DNA of 41,312 bases from an uncultured bacterium. GTDB taxonomy: Bacteria; UBP6; UBA1177. Below, one piece after another: positions 1-9,339 of this stretch (position 1 is the first letter of the stretch; each line of letters begins with the position of its first letter). Under the pieces are notes generated by a model, which saw only the letters and a program-made list of their open reading frames with translations, was not told the origin of the DNA and did not search any database. The stretch lies in contig CAMZDX010000005.1 of the NCBI GenBank assembly GCA_947305505.1, forward strand, positions 1 through 41,312, read 5' to 3'. The translations under genes and the position numbers were made by a program.

Positions 1-635
1 CGCAGTATTTAAGTGACAAATACGAAGTCAAATGTTTCGCCGGAGTTCTTGATGTAAGAGATCAGAAAGCTGTCGAAAAATTTTTCGCGGAACTGCCTGA
101 AGAGTTCAAAAACATTGAAATCCTTGTCAACAATGCAGGTCTTGCCAAAGACATGACGCCTCTCAATGAAAACAAAATCTCGGATTGGGAACAGATGATC
201 GACACGAATATCAAAGGTCTGCTTTACGTAACAAAAGCGGTGCTTCCCGTCATGATAGAGCGCGACAAAGGCCACATCGTCAATCTCGGCTCTACTGCAG
301 GACGCGGAACTTACCCCGGCGGCACTGTTTACTGCGCTACAAAACACGCAGTCAATGCGATCACGAGCGGTTTAAGAAAGGATCTGCTCAAAACTTCGAT
401 ACGCGTGACGACGATCGATCCCGGTGCGGTCGAAACAGAGTTCAGCATGGTCAGATTTGAAGGCGACAAGGCGCGCGCCGACAAAGTTTACGAAGGTTAC
501 GAGCCGCTTCATCCCGAAGATATCGCCGATGCGATACTTTACGCCGTGACAAGACCTGCGCATGTCAATGTAACGGACATGATAATTTGTCCGACAGCTC
601 AGAGAGACTATCATTTGGTTAACAGAAAATCGTAA
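1..635 (+). CDS. SDR family NAD(P)-dependent oxidoreductase, YdfG-like (5' end missing)
   Basis: The reading frame is open from base 3, so the start and the Rossmann GxxxGxG segment lie left of the window. The visible part has the classical short-chain dehydrogenase signature: NNAG after the central strand, a catalytic Ser in the GSTAG segment, and YCATK matching the YxxxK active site. The following IDPGAVETEF segment matches the PG loop that closes over the cofactor. The arrangement resembles the YdfG group (NADP-dependent 3-hydroxy acid / L-allo-threonine dehydrogenases), soluble enzymes oxidising small hydroxy acids; the exact substrate cannot be read from sequence. The end is a TAA about 30 bases before the next gene. 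The family call is firm, the substrate is inferred. Confidence 0.88.
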   Translation, partial: QYLSDKYEVKCFAGVLDVRDQKAVEKFFAELPEEFKNIEILVNNAGLAKDMTPLNENKISDWEQMIDTNIKGLLYVTKAVLPVMIERDKGHIVNLGSTAGRGTYPGGTVYCATKHAVNAITSGLRKDLLKTSIRVTTIDPGAVETEFSMVRFEGDKARADKVYEGYEPLHPEDIADAILYAVTRPAHVNVTDMIICPTAQRDYHLVNRKS

Positions 636-664
636 TGTTTTTGCTTAGTTAGTTGGAGAATAAA

Positions 665-1384
665 ATGCTTCCCATTACCGGTCACGTCCAGACTTCGCTT
701 GTTGATTTTCCTGAAAAAATAGCGACTCTTTTTTTCTTTTCGGGCTGCAATCTGCGCTGCCCCTACTGCCACAACTCTTCCCTTTTCGAGGTTCCGCCGC
801 GTGAAAAATGGCTTTCAAGGGAATATATAATTTCCGATATTCAGAAAAGGCTTAAATTCATCGACGGCGTTTCGTTTTCGGGCGGAGAAACTTCGCTTTA
901 CGACGAACTTATCGACCTGGTGCGCGAGATAAAAGAGCGTTTCGGTCTCGCGGTAAAAATTGATTCAAACGGACTTAAGCCTGAATTTATCGAAAAAATA
1001 CTGCCCGATCTTTCGTATATCGCAATCGACATAAAGACTACTCCCGACCTCTACTGCGAACTCGGCTGCAAACTGCCGAAAAAGGAAGTCGAAGAGAAGC
1101 TGCTTGCGACGAAAAAACTTCTGGAAAATCAGAGCAATGCGAAAGTGGAATACAGAACCACGATGTATCCGAAACTTGTCGAAAGTTACGAGCGCCTTTG
1201 CAAAATGGCTGATTTTATTCCTGAAAACGCCGTTTATTACCTTCAGAAATTTATCAAGGACAACGCTTATACCGACGAGGCGAAAACGTCGGAAAGCTAT
1301 TCAACCGAACAGCTTGAGCGGATGGCGGTCGAAATGAGGCGCATCACGAAACGCGACAAAATATTCGTCAGGACTTACCTGTAA
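665..1384 (+). CDS. Anaerobic ribonucleotide reductase activating protein, NrdG2-like radical SAM
   Basis: A 239-residue radical SAM enzyme. The CNLRCPYC segment supplies the CxxxCxxC cysteines for the 4Fe-4S cluster, and FSGGE is the SAM-binding GGE motif. The N-terminus (ITGHVQTSLVDFPEKIA) is typical of TIGR02495-type proteins, which are predicted to install a glycyl radical on class III ribonucleotide reductase under anaerobic conditions. An upstream in-frame TTG at 653 is possible, but its GGAG is the ribosome-binding site for the ATG at 665, which I chose. No nrdD partner is in the window, so activation of another glycyl radical enzyme is possible. It is followed 11 bases later by a UbiB-like kinase on the same strand. 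Confidence 0.85.
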   Translation: MLPITGHVQTSLVDFPEKIATLFFFSGCNLRCPYCHNSSLFEVPPREKWLSREYIISDIQKRLKFIDGVSFSGGETSLYDELIDLVREIKERFGLAVKIDSNGLKPEFIEKILPDLSYIAIDIKTTPDLYCELGCKLPKKEVEEKLLATKKLLENQSNAKVEYRTTMYPKLVESYERLCKMADFIPENAVYYLQKFIKDNAYTDEAKTSESYSTEQLERMAVEMRRITKRDKIFVRTYL

Positions 1385-1395
1385 CGGAGGCGAAA

Positions 1396-3012
1396 ATGGA
1401 TCTCAACAGGCTCAAAAGAATCAGAGAGATAATGTCTGTTCTCGGAAAACACGGGCTCGCGAAGTATTTTCCGCAGACGCTCTTCAAAAAACTGGGGATC
1501 CGGAAACCAGCGGAAGAAAACGAAGCAACCGCACTTGAAAAAAATATACGCGAGGCTTTTGAAGAACTCGGCACAACTTTCATAAAACTAGGCCAGATGA
1601 TGTCGCTTCGAAGCGATATAATCCCCGCTTCGATGGCTGAAGAGTTCAAAAAACTGACAGACAACGTCAAACCGATCGGATTCGATCAGATAAAACCGAT
1701 AATCGAGGGCGAACTCTGCGCCGAAATAGGCGATATTTTTTCGGAATTTGACGAAAATCCGCTCGCAGCGGCCTCAATTTCCCAGGTTTACGGCGCAACT
1801 TTGAAGGAAACAGGCGAAAAAGTTGTCGTCAAAGTGAGAAAACCGGGAATCACCGAGACAATCCGCGACGACATGGCGCTTATTTTCACGATCGCGCACT
1901 ACATCAACAAAACTTCATATTCGAAGAACATAGATTTTGAGGCTATTGCGGAAGAGTTTTTTCATACGATGAACATGGAACTCGACTTAATGCTCGAGAA
2001 GTCGAACAACGAAAAATTCATCAGAAATTTCAGCTCGCCGAAGTGGAGCTGGCTCCATTTCCCGAAAATGTTCGGAGTTTACTGCACGAACAAAATCCTT
2101 GTCATGGAACGTATCTTCGCGCTTAAACTCGATGACGTCATCAAACCTGAAAACAAAGAAAATTTCGACAGAAAAGTTATCGCCGGCAGAGGTGCCGAAG
2201 TTCTGATGAAAATGATCCTCAACGACGGATTTTTCCATGCAGACCTGCACGAAGGAAACATTTTCTTTAAAGAAAACAACGAGATAGCCGTAATAGACAC
2301 AGGAATGTGCGGATATATCGACAAGTTTATGCGCGGAAAACTGGCAGACCTTTTCATTGCTTTCGTTGCAAAAGACTGGGAAAAAACGGCGCGCATCTGT
2401 CTTGAGATGAGCGAGAACGGCGAAATCAGCGACAAAGAACTTTTCGTTCGCGATTTGCGCAATATTTTTGAGAACTTACCCGATAATCTGGCTGAGATAA
2501 ACACGGCTGAAGTCGTAGGAAAAATTTCAGGCGTCATTTTCAAATACAAGCTGAAAGTGCCGAGAGAACTCACCCAGCTTATAAGAAGTTTTTCAATGAT
2601 TGAAGGACTTTGCAGGAAATTAGACCCCGATTTCGAACTTATGACTGTCGCAGGAAAACTCTCGAAAGAAATCATAATGCAGAAGTTCACTCCTGAAAAT
2701 ATTGCGGCTGAGGCGACGGGCGCACTCGAAAAAATCGTAGACACTGTCCACACTCTGCCGAACACCGTGACGAACATCACAGAAAAACTCGAAAACGGTA
2801 CGATCCAGCACCGAATCATGGTGATTCTGAACGATCCGGAACGCCGCTTCGTCTCGAAAATGGTAACGAGGATTACTTCCGGAATTCTGCTGGCTGGAAC
2901 TTTAATTGCAGGCAGTTTTATGACCGGAGAGCTCTTCAAAGCCGATTTAACGCTGTTTTTTCTCTCGCTCGCACTATTTTTCTCAACTTTTTTTAAAGGA
3001 AAAAATGGCTGA
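1396..3012 (+). CDS. ABC1/AarF/UbiB-family atypical kinase
   Basis: A 538-residue protein of the UbiB (ABC1/ADCK) family, membrane-linked atypical kinases or ATPases associated with isoprenoid quinone or lipid metabolism. Visible marks are the N-terminal KxGQ-like segment (FIKLGQMMS), the alanine-rich nucleotide loop (AAASISQVYG), the lysine in VVVKVRKPG, the catalytic-loop-like FHADLHEGN and the metal-binding DTG in VIDTGMCG, where most kinases have DFG. The last about 50 residues form two hydrophobic helices, as in UbiB. The start has a good site (GGAGG) 7 bases upstream. Length is normal for the family. No ubiquinone or menaquinone genes are nearby, so the role here is open. Confidence 0.9.
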   Translation: MDLNRLKRIREIMSVLGKHGLAKYFPQTLFKKLGIRKPAEENEATALEKNIREAFEELGTTFIKLGQMMSLRSDIIPASMAEEFKKLTDNVKPIGFDQIKPIIEGELCAEIGDIFSEFDENPLAAASISQVYGATLKETGEKVVVKVRKPGITETIRDDMALIFTIAHYINKTSYSKNIDFEAIAEEFFHTMNMELDLMLEKSNNEKFIRNFSSPKWSWLHFPKMFGVYCTNKILVMERIFALKLDDVIKPENKENFDRKVIAGRGAEVLMKMILNDGFFHADLHEGNIFFKENNEIAVIDTGMCGYIDKFMRGKLADLFIAFVAKDWEKTARICLEMSENGEISDKELFVRDLRNIFENLPDNLAEINTAEVVGKISGVIFKYKLKVPRELTQLIRSFSMIEGLCRKLDPDFELMTVAGKLSKEIIMQKFTPENIAAEATGALEKIVDTVHTLPNTVTNITEKLENGTIQHRIMVILNDPERRFVSKMVTRITSGILLAGTLIAGSFMTGELFKADLTLFFLSLALFFSTFFKGKNG

Positions 3013-3114
3013 TTTTATTATAGTTTTTAAAAAAATCTCATATTTTTTGAATTTTTTTCATTTTTTTTCAATAAAAAACGGGCTTAAGTGTAACTAAATA
3101 CGAGGATTTTTGCA

Positions 3115-3693
3115 GTGGTGAAGGAAAACCGGAATTTTGCAAATCTTGACGACAATGTTCTTGTCGACCTTGCACTGCTTGAAAAAAATCAGAAGGCGTG
3201 GACTGAGCTCGTGACGCGCTACTACGGAAAAGTGGCGGCCACGGTTTACAGAATCATCGGCAAAAGTGCCGAAGCGGAGGATGTTGTGCAGGAAGTTTTC
3301 ACCGAAATAGCGAAAGCGATAAAAATTTACAAGCGCGATTCGCTTTTTTCGACTTTCCTCTACCGTATAGCGGTAAACACCGCCTACAAATACATCCAGA
3401 AGAATCTCGACCGCAATGAAACGACTGAAGAGCCGGAGTTTTTCCTTCAGATAGGCGACTCTTCTTCCGGAAGCGAATCTTCTCTGATAAAGCAGGAGAG
3501 AGCACAGATGCTGAACAGCGCAATGAAAAAAATATCGCCTGAAAAACGTCTCGTCCTCACTCTTTATGAAGTTGAAGGAGTTTCGCTGAAAGAGATCGCC
3601 GACATTCTCAAACAGCCGCTCCAGACTGTGTGGTCGAGGATAAATCAGGCTAAAAAGGAACTTTATGTAATGCTTTCAGAAAATATAAATTAG
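3115..3693 (+). CDS. RNA polymerase sigma factor, ECF subfamily
   Basis: A 192-residue sigma-70 family protein with only regions 2 and 4. Region 2 lies near residues 25-95 (AEDVVQEVFTEIAKAI is the core-binding 2.2 helix). Region 4 lies near 130-185 (SLKEIADILKQPLQTVWSRI is the helix-turn-helix). The linker is acidic and Ser-rich. The start is a GTG; a second GTG follows directly and either could be used, with GAGG 9 bases upstream. The preceding 100 bases are strongly A+T-rich, with TTGAAT at 3047 as a weak -35 candidate. The next gene is a FecR-like anti-sigma protein 7 bases away, so this is a sigma/anti-sigma operon responding to an envelope signal. Confidence 0.93.
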   Translation: MVKENRNFANLDDNVLVDLALLEKNQKAWTELVTRYYGKVAATVYRIIGKSAEAEDVVQEVFTEIAKAIKIYKRDSLFSTFLYRIAVNTAYKYIQKNLDRNETTEEPEFFLQIGDSSSGSESSLIKQERAQMLNSAMKKISPEKRLVLTLYEVEGVSLKEIADILKQPLQTVWSRINQAKKELYVMLSENIN

Positions 3694-3700
3694 AGGTTTT

Positions 3701-4924
3701 ATGGTATCCGTTAATCACATAACAATCGAAGAAGCGATTGCCCTCGCAGACGGCAGATACGTGCTGCTTCCCGAGACGGAAAAACACGTTGCCGGATGTA
3801 AGGAGTGCTCTTCAATGATAAACTGCTTCTGCGGCGCGAAAGAGATTTTTGCAGAAGCAAAAGAATTTGTTCCCGAAGCCGACAGCGCAAAAGCTGCCGA
3901 AATCGCGGCAAAATCGTTTGCGATGCTGCCTTTTGAAGAAGAAAAAGAACCTGAAAAAAAGAAAAGTCTCAGTTTTTCCGCACTTTTTGCTTCATGGTTC
4001 AAACCTGCACTTGCACTTTCGCTTGCAGTTGCAATAGTAATCGCAGCTGTACTTTTCAATAAAGCAAAACCGACTGAAAACACTGAACAAGCTGTAGAAG
4101 TCGCAACATCAGGCGCAGTAGAACCAGTCGCCGAAACAAAAGAAGACTACGCAACAGGTGAAAGGGAAAGCGGTACTGAAATCCAGCTTGCAAAAGCGAC
4201 TATTTCAGTAATTTCAAACACTTATCTTGAAAGTATAACAGACACCGACGTTTCTATGAAAAAAGGAAAAGCGAAGTTCGATGTCGTAACGGGCAACGAT
4301 TTCAGGATCAACATCGACGACAAATTCTTAGTCAGAGTTCTGGGAACTTCGTTTACGCTCGACTATTCGGACGGCAGACTTACGGCTGAAGTTTTCAGCG
4401 GCCTTGTTGAAATCGTCGAAAAGGCAAACGGCACTGCAACACAGCTTTCAAAAGACATGAACAGGACTTTTGAATATAAAGACCATCAGAAAGAGCAGAT
4501 AAATGCCATAACGACCCCTGGAAAAAAGACAAAAAACAATCCTAAAAAACAAAAATTTGTGCCGACTCCGGGCAAATCATTCCTGTTCCAGGGAAGAGAA
4601 GCCCTTTCTGCGGGGCAGCCCGGAGCAGCACAGAAACTCTTCATGATGGAGATCGAAAAAGGCAATGAACCGGACAAAGCGCTTTACGAGCTGGTATCGA
4701 TATACGAATCAAAACAGAACCATGCAAAAATCATGGATCTCGTTCAGAAATACAATTCTGTAATGCGCGAAAGCAGAGTTTACAAAGAAGAACTTATGAT
4801 AAAAGGCTGTATTTCACAGAAAAAATCGGGCAGCAGGGATCTTCCGCTCTGCCACGATTACCTCAAAGAATTTCCGAGAAGTTTCCGCAGCAGGGAAATT
4901 AAGGGTTTGATCAATGAAAAGTAG
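3701..4924 (+). CDS. Transmembrane anti-sigma factor with zinc-finger, FecR and TPR-like parts
   Basis: A 407-residue protein in the order expected for a regulator spanning the inner membrane. Residues about 27-40 contain HVAGCKEC, an HxxxCxxC ZAS zinc motif typical of anti-sigma domains. One transmembrane helix sits near residues 105-125. The periplasmic part has a FecR-like fold near 165-250 (FLVRVLGTSFTLDY, then AEVFSGLVEI). The C-terminal 130 residues carry alternating helices that look like tetratricopeptide repeats (GREALSAGQPGAAQKLF and following). It presumably holds the upstream ECF sigma factor at the membrane. Its 3' end overlaps the following lipoprotein start by 11 bases, so all three genes are probably cotranslated. 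The function is inferred from domain order and context. Confidence 0.85.
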   Translation: MVSVNHITIEEAIALADGRYVLLPETEKHVAGCKECSSMINCFCGAKEIFAEAKEFVPEADSAKAAEIAAKSFAMLPFEEEKEPEKKKSLSFSALFASWFKPALALSLAVAIVIAAVLFNKAKPTENTEQAVEVATSGAVEPVAETKEDYATGERESGTEIQLAKATISVISNTYLESITDTDVSMKKGKAKFDVVTGNDFRINIDDKFLVRVLGTSFTLDYSDGRLTAEVFSGLVEIVEKANGTATQLSKDMNRTFEYKDHQKEQINAITTPGKKTKNNPKKQKFVPTPGKSFLFQGREALSAGQPGAAQKLFMMEIEKGNEPDKALYELVSIYESKQNHAKIMDLVQKYNSVMRESRVYKEELMIKGCISQKKSGSRDLPLCHDYLKEFPRSFRSREIKGLINEK

Positions 4925-5714
4925 ATTTTTCTTAGTTATTTCAATTGTTTTATTTATTTTTTCGTGTAATCAGTTCGTAAATTTGGGCGACAAATCCGCA
5001 GGCAGTGCAGACAACACGGAAGGACTTCCTGACGAGATTTACGAAAACGACAACCCGGGCTCTGAAGAAAATACCGGCAATTACGACGATTGGAACGAAG
5101 ACAGCAGGAACTCTGAAGAAGGTATGAACGATCCTGAATATCCAGATGATCAGAATGCACCTTATGAAGATTATCCCGATGAAGACTGCTCTGATAACAA
5201 CAATGACGCTCAGGCGACAAATCCCGATACGGGAAACCCGAACGAGACATCCGATACCGATAATGAAGATGAAGTTTACATTTTCCCTGAAAGTGATCCG
5301 TTTTCTGAAGGATTTTCGAATGTCGAATGCGGCTGCGGCGAAGAACCGCAGTATGATCCGATCTGCTGCAACGGCGTAATTTCAGTGTTCAATTTGTGCT
5401 TTGCCCACTGTTACGCCTTTTATTCCGGCAACAAAATATGCTACGTTTACCAGACCGGGATCTGTGCGGGAGAAAACAGCGGTGACGATGCAGAAGAAAC
5501 TCCCGAAAACGATACGGAACAAGACGATCAGGATACTGAAATTACTGATGATAACGACACAGAACTTCCCGATTCCGACGAAATCGTCATAGAAAACGAA
5601 TGCGGATGCTACCCCGAAGAAGAGGCAGCGATATTCAGTTGCGGCGAAGATTCATTCTTCGTAACTTCATGTCTTGCAAACTGCTTCTGCGAAAATCCTG
5701 AAAAAATCTTTTAA
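4914..5714 (+). CDS. Acidic lipoprotein with Kazal-like Cys segments
   Basis: A 266-residue exported lipoprotein: a short hydrophobic signal ends in the lipobox FSC, with Cys at about residue 18. It is followed by roughly 110 residues dominated by Asp, Glu, Asn, Gly and Pro, which are probably disordered. Then comes a Cys-rich segment (CGCGEEPQYDPICC ... NLCFAHC) whose spacing resembles a Kazal-type protease-inhibitor domain. A second acidic linker and a shorter, apparently incomplete repeat of the Cys segment (ECGCYPEEE ... CLANCFC) end the protein. It overlaps the anti-sigma gene by 11 bases and may be the surface partner or target of that signalling pair. Kazal is suggested by pattern only; function is unknown. 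Confidence 0.75.
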   Translation: MKSRFFLVISIVLFIFSCNQFVNLGDKSAGSADNTEGLPDEIYENDNPGSEENTGNYDDWNEDSRNSEEGMNDPEYPDDQNAPYEDYPDEDCSDNNNDAQATNPDTGNPNETSDTDNEDEVYIFPESDPFSEGFSNVECGCGEEPQYDPICCNGVISVFNLCFAHCYAFYSGNKICYVYQTGICAGENSGDDAEETPENDTEQDDQDTEITDDNDTELPDSDEIVIENECGCYPEEEAAIFSCGEDSFFVTSCLANCFCENPEKIF

Positions 5715-5719
5715 AAGGC

Positions 5720-5732
5720 TGCCGCTACGGCA
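5720..5732. terminator. Weak hairpin between convergent genes
   Basis: TGCCG-CTA-CGGCA, a 5-bp stem between the converging lipoprotein and cyclase genes. Short T runs lie on the minus-strand side (GCCTTTT), so it may help end the cyclase transcript. The hairpin is short and the call is tentative. Confidence 0.35.
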
Positions 5733-5741
5733 AAAAAATCT

Positions 5742-7820
5742 TTAAGAATAAAGTTTGATTTTTCTCTCTTTTCCGCGGATTTCCGATTCCGCGATGAATG
5801 TAAGCGCTACGTTATCAGGAAGAAGTTCCTTTGTCTGCTCGGAGATGAGCAGGTCTGTCTTGTAAGTTTTGCAGAGGCTCTCGATGCGGCTTGCCGTGTT
5901 TACGGTATCGCCGATAACGGTGTATTCAAGCCTGTTTGCAGTTCCGATGTTTCCGGCAAGAACTTTACCGGAGCAAAGACCTATTCCGAAGCGGATCTCC
6001 TGACGGCCTTCGTTTTTAAGTTCCTCGTTAAGAGCAGCCAGCTGCGCTCTCATTCCCTGAGCTGCTTTCCATGCATCGTAAGCGTGGGTTTCCGACTGAA
6101 GCGGAACTCCGAAAACAGCCATTATAGCGTCACCGATATACTTGTTTATGATTCCGCCGTTTTCGACGATCGGCTTTTCAAGACGGGTGAAATAGCGGTT
6201 CAGCATCGAAACTATCTCTTTGGGTTCGAGCCTTTCTGATATGGTGGTGAATCCGCGGATATCGCAGAACATGACGGTGACATCGAGATCCTCTCCGCCG
6301 AGATCGGGGTTGTCGGAAAGCAGGAAATCTCTGACCTGAGGCGAAACGACCTTTCCGAAAGTGCTGTTTATCTGCGCTATATGTTCTGCCGAACTGACGA
6401 TCTTCTCGACATAACCCATTGTGTCTTCGGTCATCTTTGTGAAGGCTTTGTAGAGATTTTCGACCTCGTCTCCGGTGTGGATGTCAAGCTTCCTGATCTT
6501 TTCAATGTTCTCTTCCAGAGCGTTGTTGCCGCTGTAAGCGAACTCGCTTGTCCTCATCGTCATGGAGTTGATCGGGAAAACGACGTTATAATCGACGAAC
6601 CAGACAACGATCGCGATAATCAGGATAACAAAGCCTAAAAAGAGGAATACCATCTGAGTCAGGAAGTTCAGTTCCTTCCCGACGATTATGGACATCGGAA
6701 TGTCCGCACCGATATAGCTGACAGTCTTTCCGGCGGAATTTTTTACGGGAGTGTAGACCGAAAGGAGCTCTCCGAAAGCGCTGCCGGAAATGACCGGTTC
6801 GATCTCGCCTCCCTCCCTGAGCGTCTGGAGATACGGCTCAAAAGCGGAGTCGAGTTTTACCAGTTTGCCGGGAATCGAGTCGGATTCATTGTTGGAATGA
6901 AGGTCGAAGACCACATGCCCTCCGTCCTCTTCGATCTTGTAAATGTAGATGAATTTTACGGTCGGGGAAGTGGTTTTTATATCTTCAAGTTTGTGCATGA
7001 CTTCAAGGTATGGCTGATCCGTACTTTTGCTTGAGATGTATTCGTCGATTTTTTCGTGATCAAGGACCTCGGAGACCGCAATAGTGACCTCTCGTGCAAA
7101 TTCGGAATATTCATCGAGAAGTGCGTTGCGATAGAGTACAAAACTGATCGTCGATGCCGTTACGGCCAGGGTGACAAGCGCTGCTGCCAGAATAAAAATT
7201 ATTTTTGATCTTAGAAAAACGGAACGGCACCGAATCGTCTTCCTGATTTCCTCCAGATCGTTTTTTGTCAGCGGCGCCTGCTTCCAGCCGTTGAAACGGA
7301 GCGTCTCTCTGGTTCCTTCAGGAATAGCCCTGATGATCGCGACGACTATGATTACCGAAATGGTTTTATCCGCCAGATCCCACAGCAGATCATGCAGAAA
7401 GCCGGCAGAGGGAATGGAGTTGACGATACTCGGAAGTATACCTCCGATAACGCCGCCGATAAAGGCCATGACAAGTATGAAAAACGGAATTTTCCACTTT
7501 TTTGTCAAAAAACCGTGGTTTGCCAGAAGGGCTGAAGTTGCGGCGATAAGGACATTCATCGCGGAGTAGTATATCGATGCAAAATCCATGAAACCTTTCA
7601 TGAAATTTGTGACGAGGCCGACAAAAATGCCGGGAAGGTAGCCGCCAAGAGCTGCAGCGAGAACGGTTCCGATAGTGTCGAACCAGAGCTGCATGCCGAA
7701 ATTCTGTGATAAAAACTGCGCCAGACGCGCAAAAACGACGTTTATCAGAATAGAAGCAATACAGAGAATAATAACATTCCGATGATTCTTACGTATCCCG
7801 ATCATGTAGTCATCAACCAT
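5742..7820 (-). CDS. Membrane class III adenylate/guanylate cyclase with S-component-like N-terminus
   Basis: A 692-residue membrane signalling enzyme predicted to make cAMP (less likely cGMP). Residues about 15-175 hold five or six hydrophobic helices with Gly-rich loops resembling ECF-transporter S components. A further helix (about 205-230) leads to an extracytoplasmic sensor of about 150 residues (SVYTPVKNSAGKTVSYIGADIP is Cache-like), another helix (about 385-410) and a linker. The C-terminal catalytic domain has FCDIRGFTTISE and the metal Asp of IGDAIMAVFG, and YTVIGDTVNTASR completes the nucleotide site. The ATG has GGAGAGG upstream. It stands alone, convergent with the sigma operon and divergent from trkA. 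cAMP specificity is inferred from the family. Confidence 0.85.
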   Translation of the reverse strand: MVDDYMIGIRKNHRNVIILCIASILINVVFARLAQFLSQNFGMQLWFDTIGTVLAAALGGYLPGIFVGLVTNFMKGFMDFASIYYSAMNVLIAATSALLANHGFLTKKWKIPFFILVMAFIGGVIGGILPSIVNSIPSAGFLHDLLWDLADKTISVIIVVAIIRAIPEGTRETLRFNGWKQAPLTKNDLEEIRKTIRCRSVFLRSKIIFILAAALVTLAVTASTISFVLYRNALLDEYSEFAREVTIAVSEVLDHEKIDEYISSKSTDQPYLEVMHKLEDIKTTSPTVKFIYIYKIEEDGGHVVFDLHSNNESDSIPGKLVKLDSAFEPYLQTLREGGEIEPVISGSAFGELLSVYTPVKNSAGKTVSYIGADIPMSIIVGKELNFLTQMVFLFLGFVILIIAIVVWFVDYNVVFPINSMTMRTSEFAYSGNNALEENIEKIRKLDIHTGDEVENLYKAFTKMTEDTMGYVEKIVSSAEHIAQINSTFGKVVSPQVRDFLLSDNPDLGGEDLDVTVMFCDIRGFTTISERLEPKEIVSMLNRYFTRLEKPIVENGGIINKYIGDAIMAVFGVPLQSETHAYDAWKAAQGMRAQLAALNEELKNEGRQEIRFGIGLCSGKVLAGNIGTANRLEYTVIGDTVNTASRIESLCKTYKTDLLISEQTKELLPDNVALTFIAESEIRGKERKIKLYS

Positions 7821-7977
7821 ATCACCTCTCCCGCAAATATGCTAAAAAACTCAAACAAGCTCCATATATTATCACTAATTAGTCATATTAAAAGGAAAAT
7901 ATTTGCAAAATCCAAAAATTGACATTTTGCCTTTCAATCGTAACATTGGCAGTTTTTTCAATGTTCTTGGAGTTTTA

Positions 7978-9339
7978 ATGAAATTCGTAATTGCAGGCGC
8001 GGGTGCCGTCGGCTACGATATTGCCAGACACCTCATAAAAGAAGGTAAAGACGTTGTCTTAATCGAACGTGATCCGATCCGTGCCAAATTCCTCGAAAGC
8101 AATCTTGACTGCATGGTTATAAACAAAGAGATAAACCGCAGCCAGACGATGCAGGAAATCGATCTTGCAGACGGCGACTACTTCATCGCGGCAACGAACA
8201 AGGACGAAACAAACCTCATCGCGTGCTCGATCGCAGCTTCATCTTCTCCCGACGGCTCGATGCTTAAACTCAGAAAAATAGCGCGCGTCAGCAATCTCGA
8301 CTACTCCCACGCAGAATTTCAGGGAAGTCCGTTTCTGGGTGCCGACTATATCATTTCGCCCGAAATGGCGGCGGCAAACCACATCACCGAAATCGTAAAA
8401 CAGGGCGCTCTGAGCGATGTTCTCGCGTTTGAAGGAAGCAATATCACCGTCAGAAACGAGATAGTCGACAAAAATTCGTCATTCAGGAACAAAAATCTGA
8501 TAAAAATCAGAAAAGAGATAAATAAATCTTTCCTCATAGCTTTGATAAAACGCGGCGAATCGGTGCTTATCCCGTCCGGAAACACGGTTGTCCGCGAAGG
8601 TGACGAAATTTATATAGTCGCAGACGAAAAAACGATGGACTACATCTTTGCCAGAACGGGCAAAAAGATAAAAAAAATCGAGACAGCCCTCATCGTCGGC
8701 ACGACTAAAATTGCAAAAAGCCTTCTCAGAACCCTTTCGATGATGCCGATAAATCTGAAACTTCTTTCGGAAGACTACGAAGAGGCGAAGGAAATGTCGA
8801 GAAGATATCCGAATGTTCTCGTGATCAACGGCGATGTCAGGAACGAATCGATTTTCGAGGAAGAGCGTCTGAACGAAGTTGATCTCATCATCACAGTCAC
8901 TGAAAATCAGGAACTCAACGTCCTTTCGGCGCTTTACGCAAAAAGCATCGGAGTTGAAAGGGCTATCGCTTCAGTCAGCAAGGAAAGTTACATCTCTATT
9001 GCACAGAAACTGGGCGTTGACGCAACGGTCAGCCCGAAACGAAGCACTGTCGACGCGATTCTGAAATACATCAGACGCGGCAGGATAATCACGCTCCACA
9101 CTCTTTTCGACGGAGAAGCTGAAGCGGTCGAGATCCTCGTTTCGCCTGAATGCAACGCATGCGGCAAAAAGATAAAGGAGCTCAATATGCCGGAAAATTC
9201 GATTATTGCCGCGATTACCCGAAACAAAGAGATTTCGATTCCCAACGGCGATTTCGAGCTTAGGGCGGGCGACAGCGTCATCATAATTATGAAAAAACAG
9301 AATGTTCCCAAAGTTGAAGCTATATTTTCCGACCTATGA
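7978..9339 (+). CDS. trkA: Trk potassium uptake regulatory subunit TrkA
   Basis: A 453-residue cytoplasmic protein with two tandem RCK_N/RCK_C units, as in full-length TrkA. The first NAD-binding motif is GAGAVGYDIA near residue 7, and the second begins near the middle (ETALIVGTTKIAKSLL). Each is followed by a TrkA_C segment (GDEIYIVADEKTM and AGDSVIIIMKK). It gates the TrkH channel in response to nucleotides. An open frame extends upstream to a TTG at 7903, but the ATG at 7978 has TTGGAG in front and starts directly at the Rossmann strand, so I use it. The end overlaps the trkH start in ATGA. Confidence 0.95.
   Translation: MKFVIAGAGAVGYDIARHLIKEGKDVVLIERDPIRAKFLESNLDCMVINKEINRSQTMQEIDLADGDYFIAATNKDETNLIACSIAASSSPDGSMLKLRKIARVSNLDYSHAEFQGSPFLGADYIISPEMAAANHITEIVKQGALSDVLAFEGSNITVRNEIVDKNSSFRNKNLIKIRKEINKSFLIALIKRGESVLIPSGNTVVREGDEIYIVADEKTMDYIFARTGKKIKKIETALIVGTTKIAKSLLRTLSMMPINLKLLSEDYEEAKEMSRRYPNVLVINGDVRNESIFEEERLNEVDLIITVTENQELNVLSALYAKSIGVERAIASVSKESYISIAQKLGVDATVSPKRSTVDAILKYIRRGRIITLHTLFDGEAEAVEILVSPECNACGKKIKELNMPENSIIAAITRNKEISIPNGDFELRAGDSVIIIMKKQNVPKVEAIFSDL

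Noticed and set aside
2079-2939. A 286-codon frame on the minus strand opposite the UbiB-like kinase
   Set aside because: It is an antisense shadow: the plus-strand protein has clear motifs, and the frame has no ribosome-binding site or recognisable domain.
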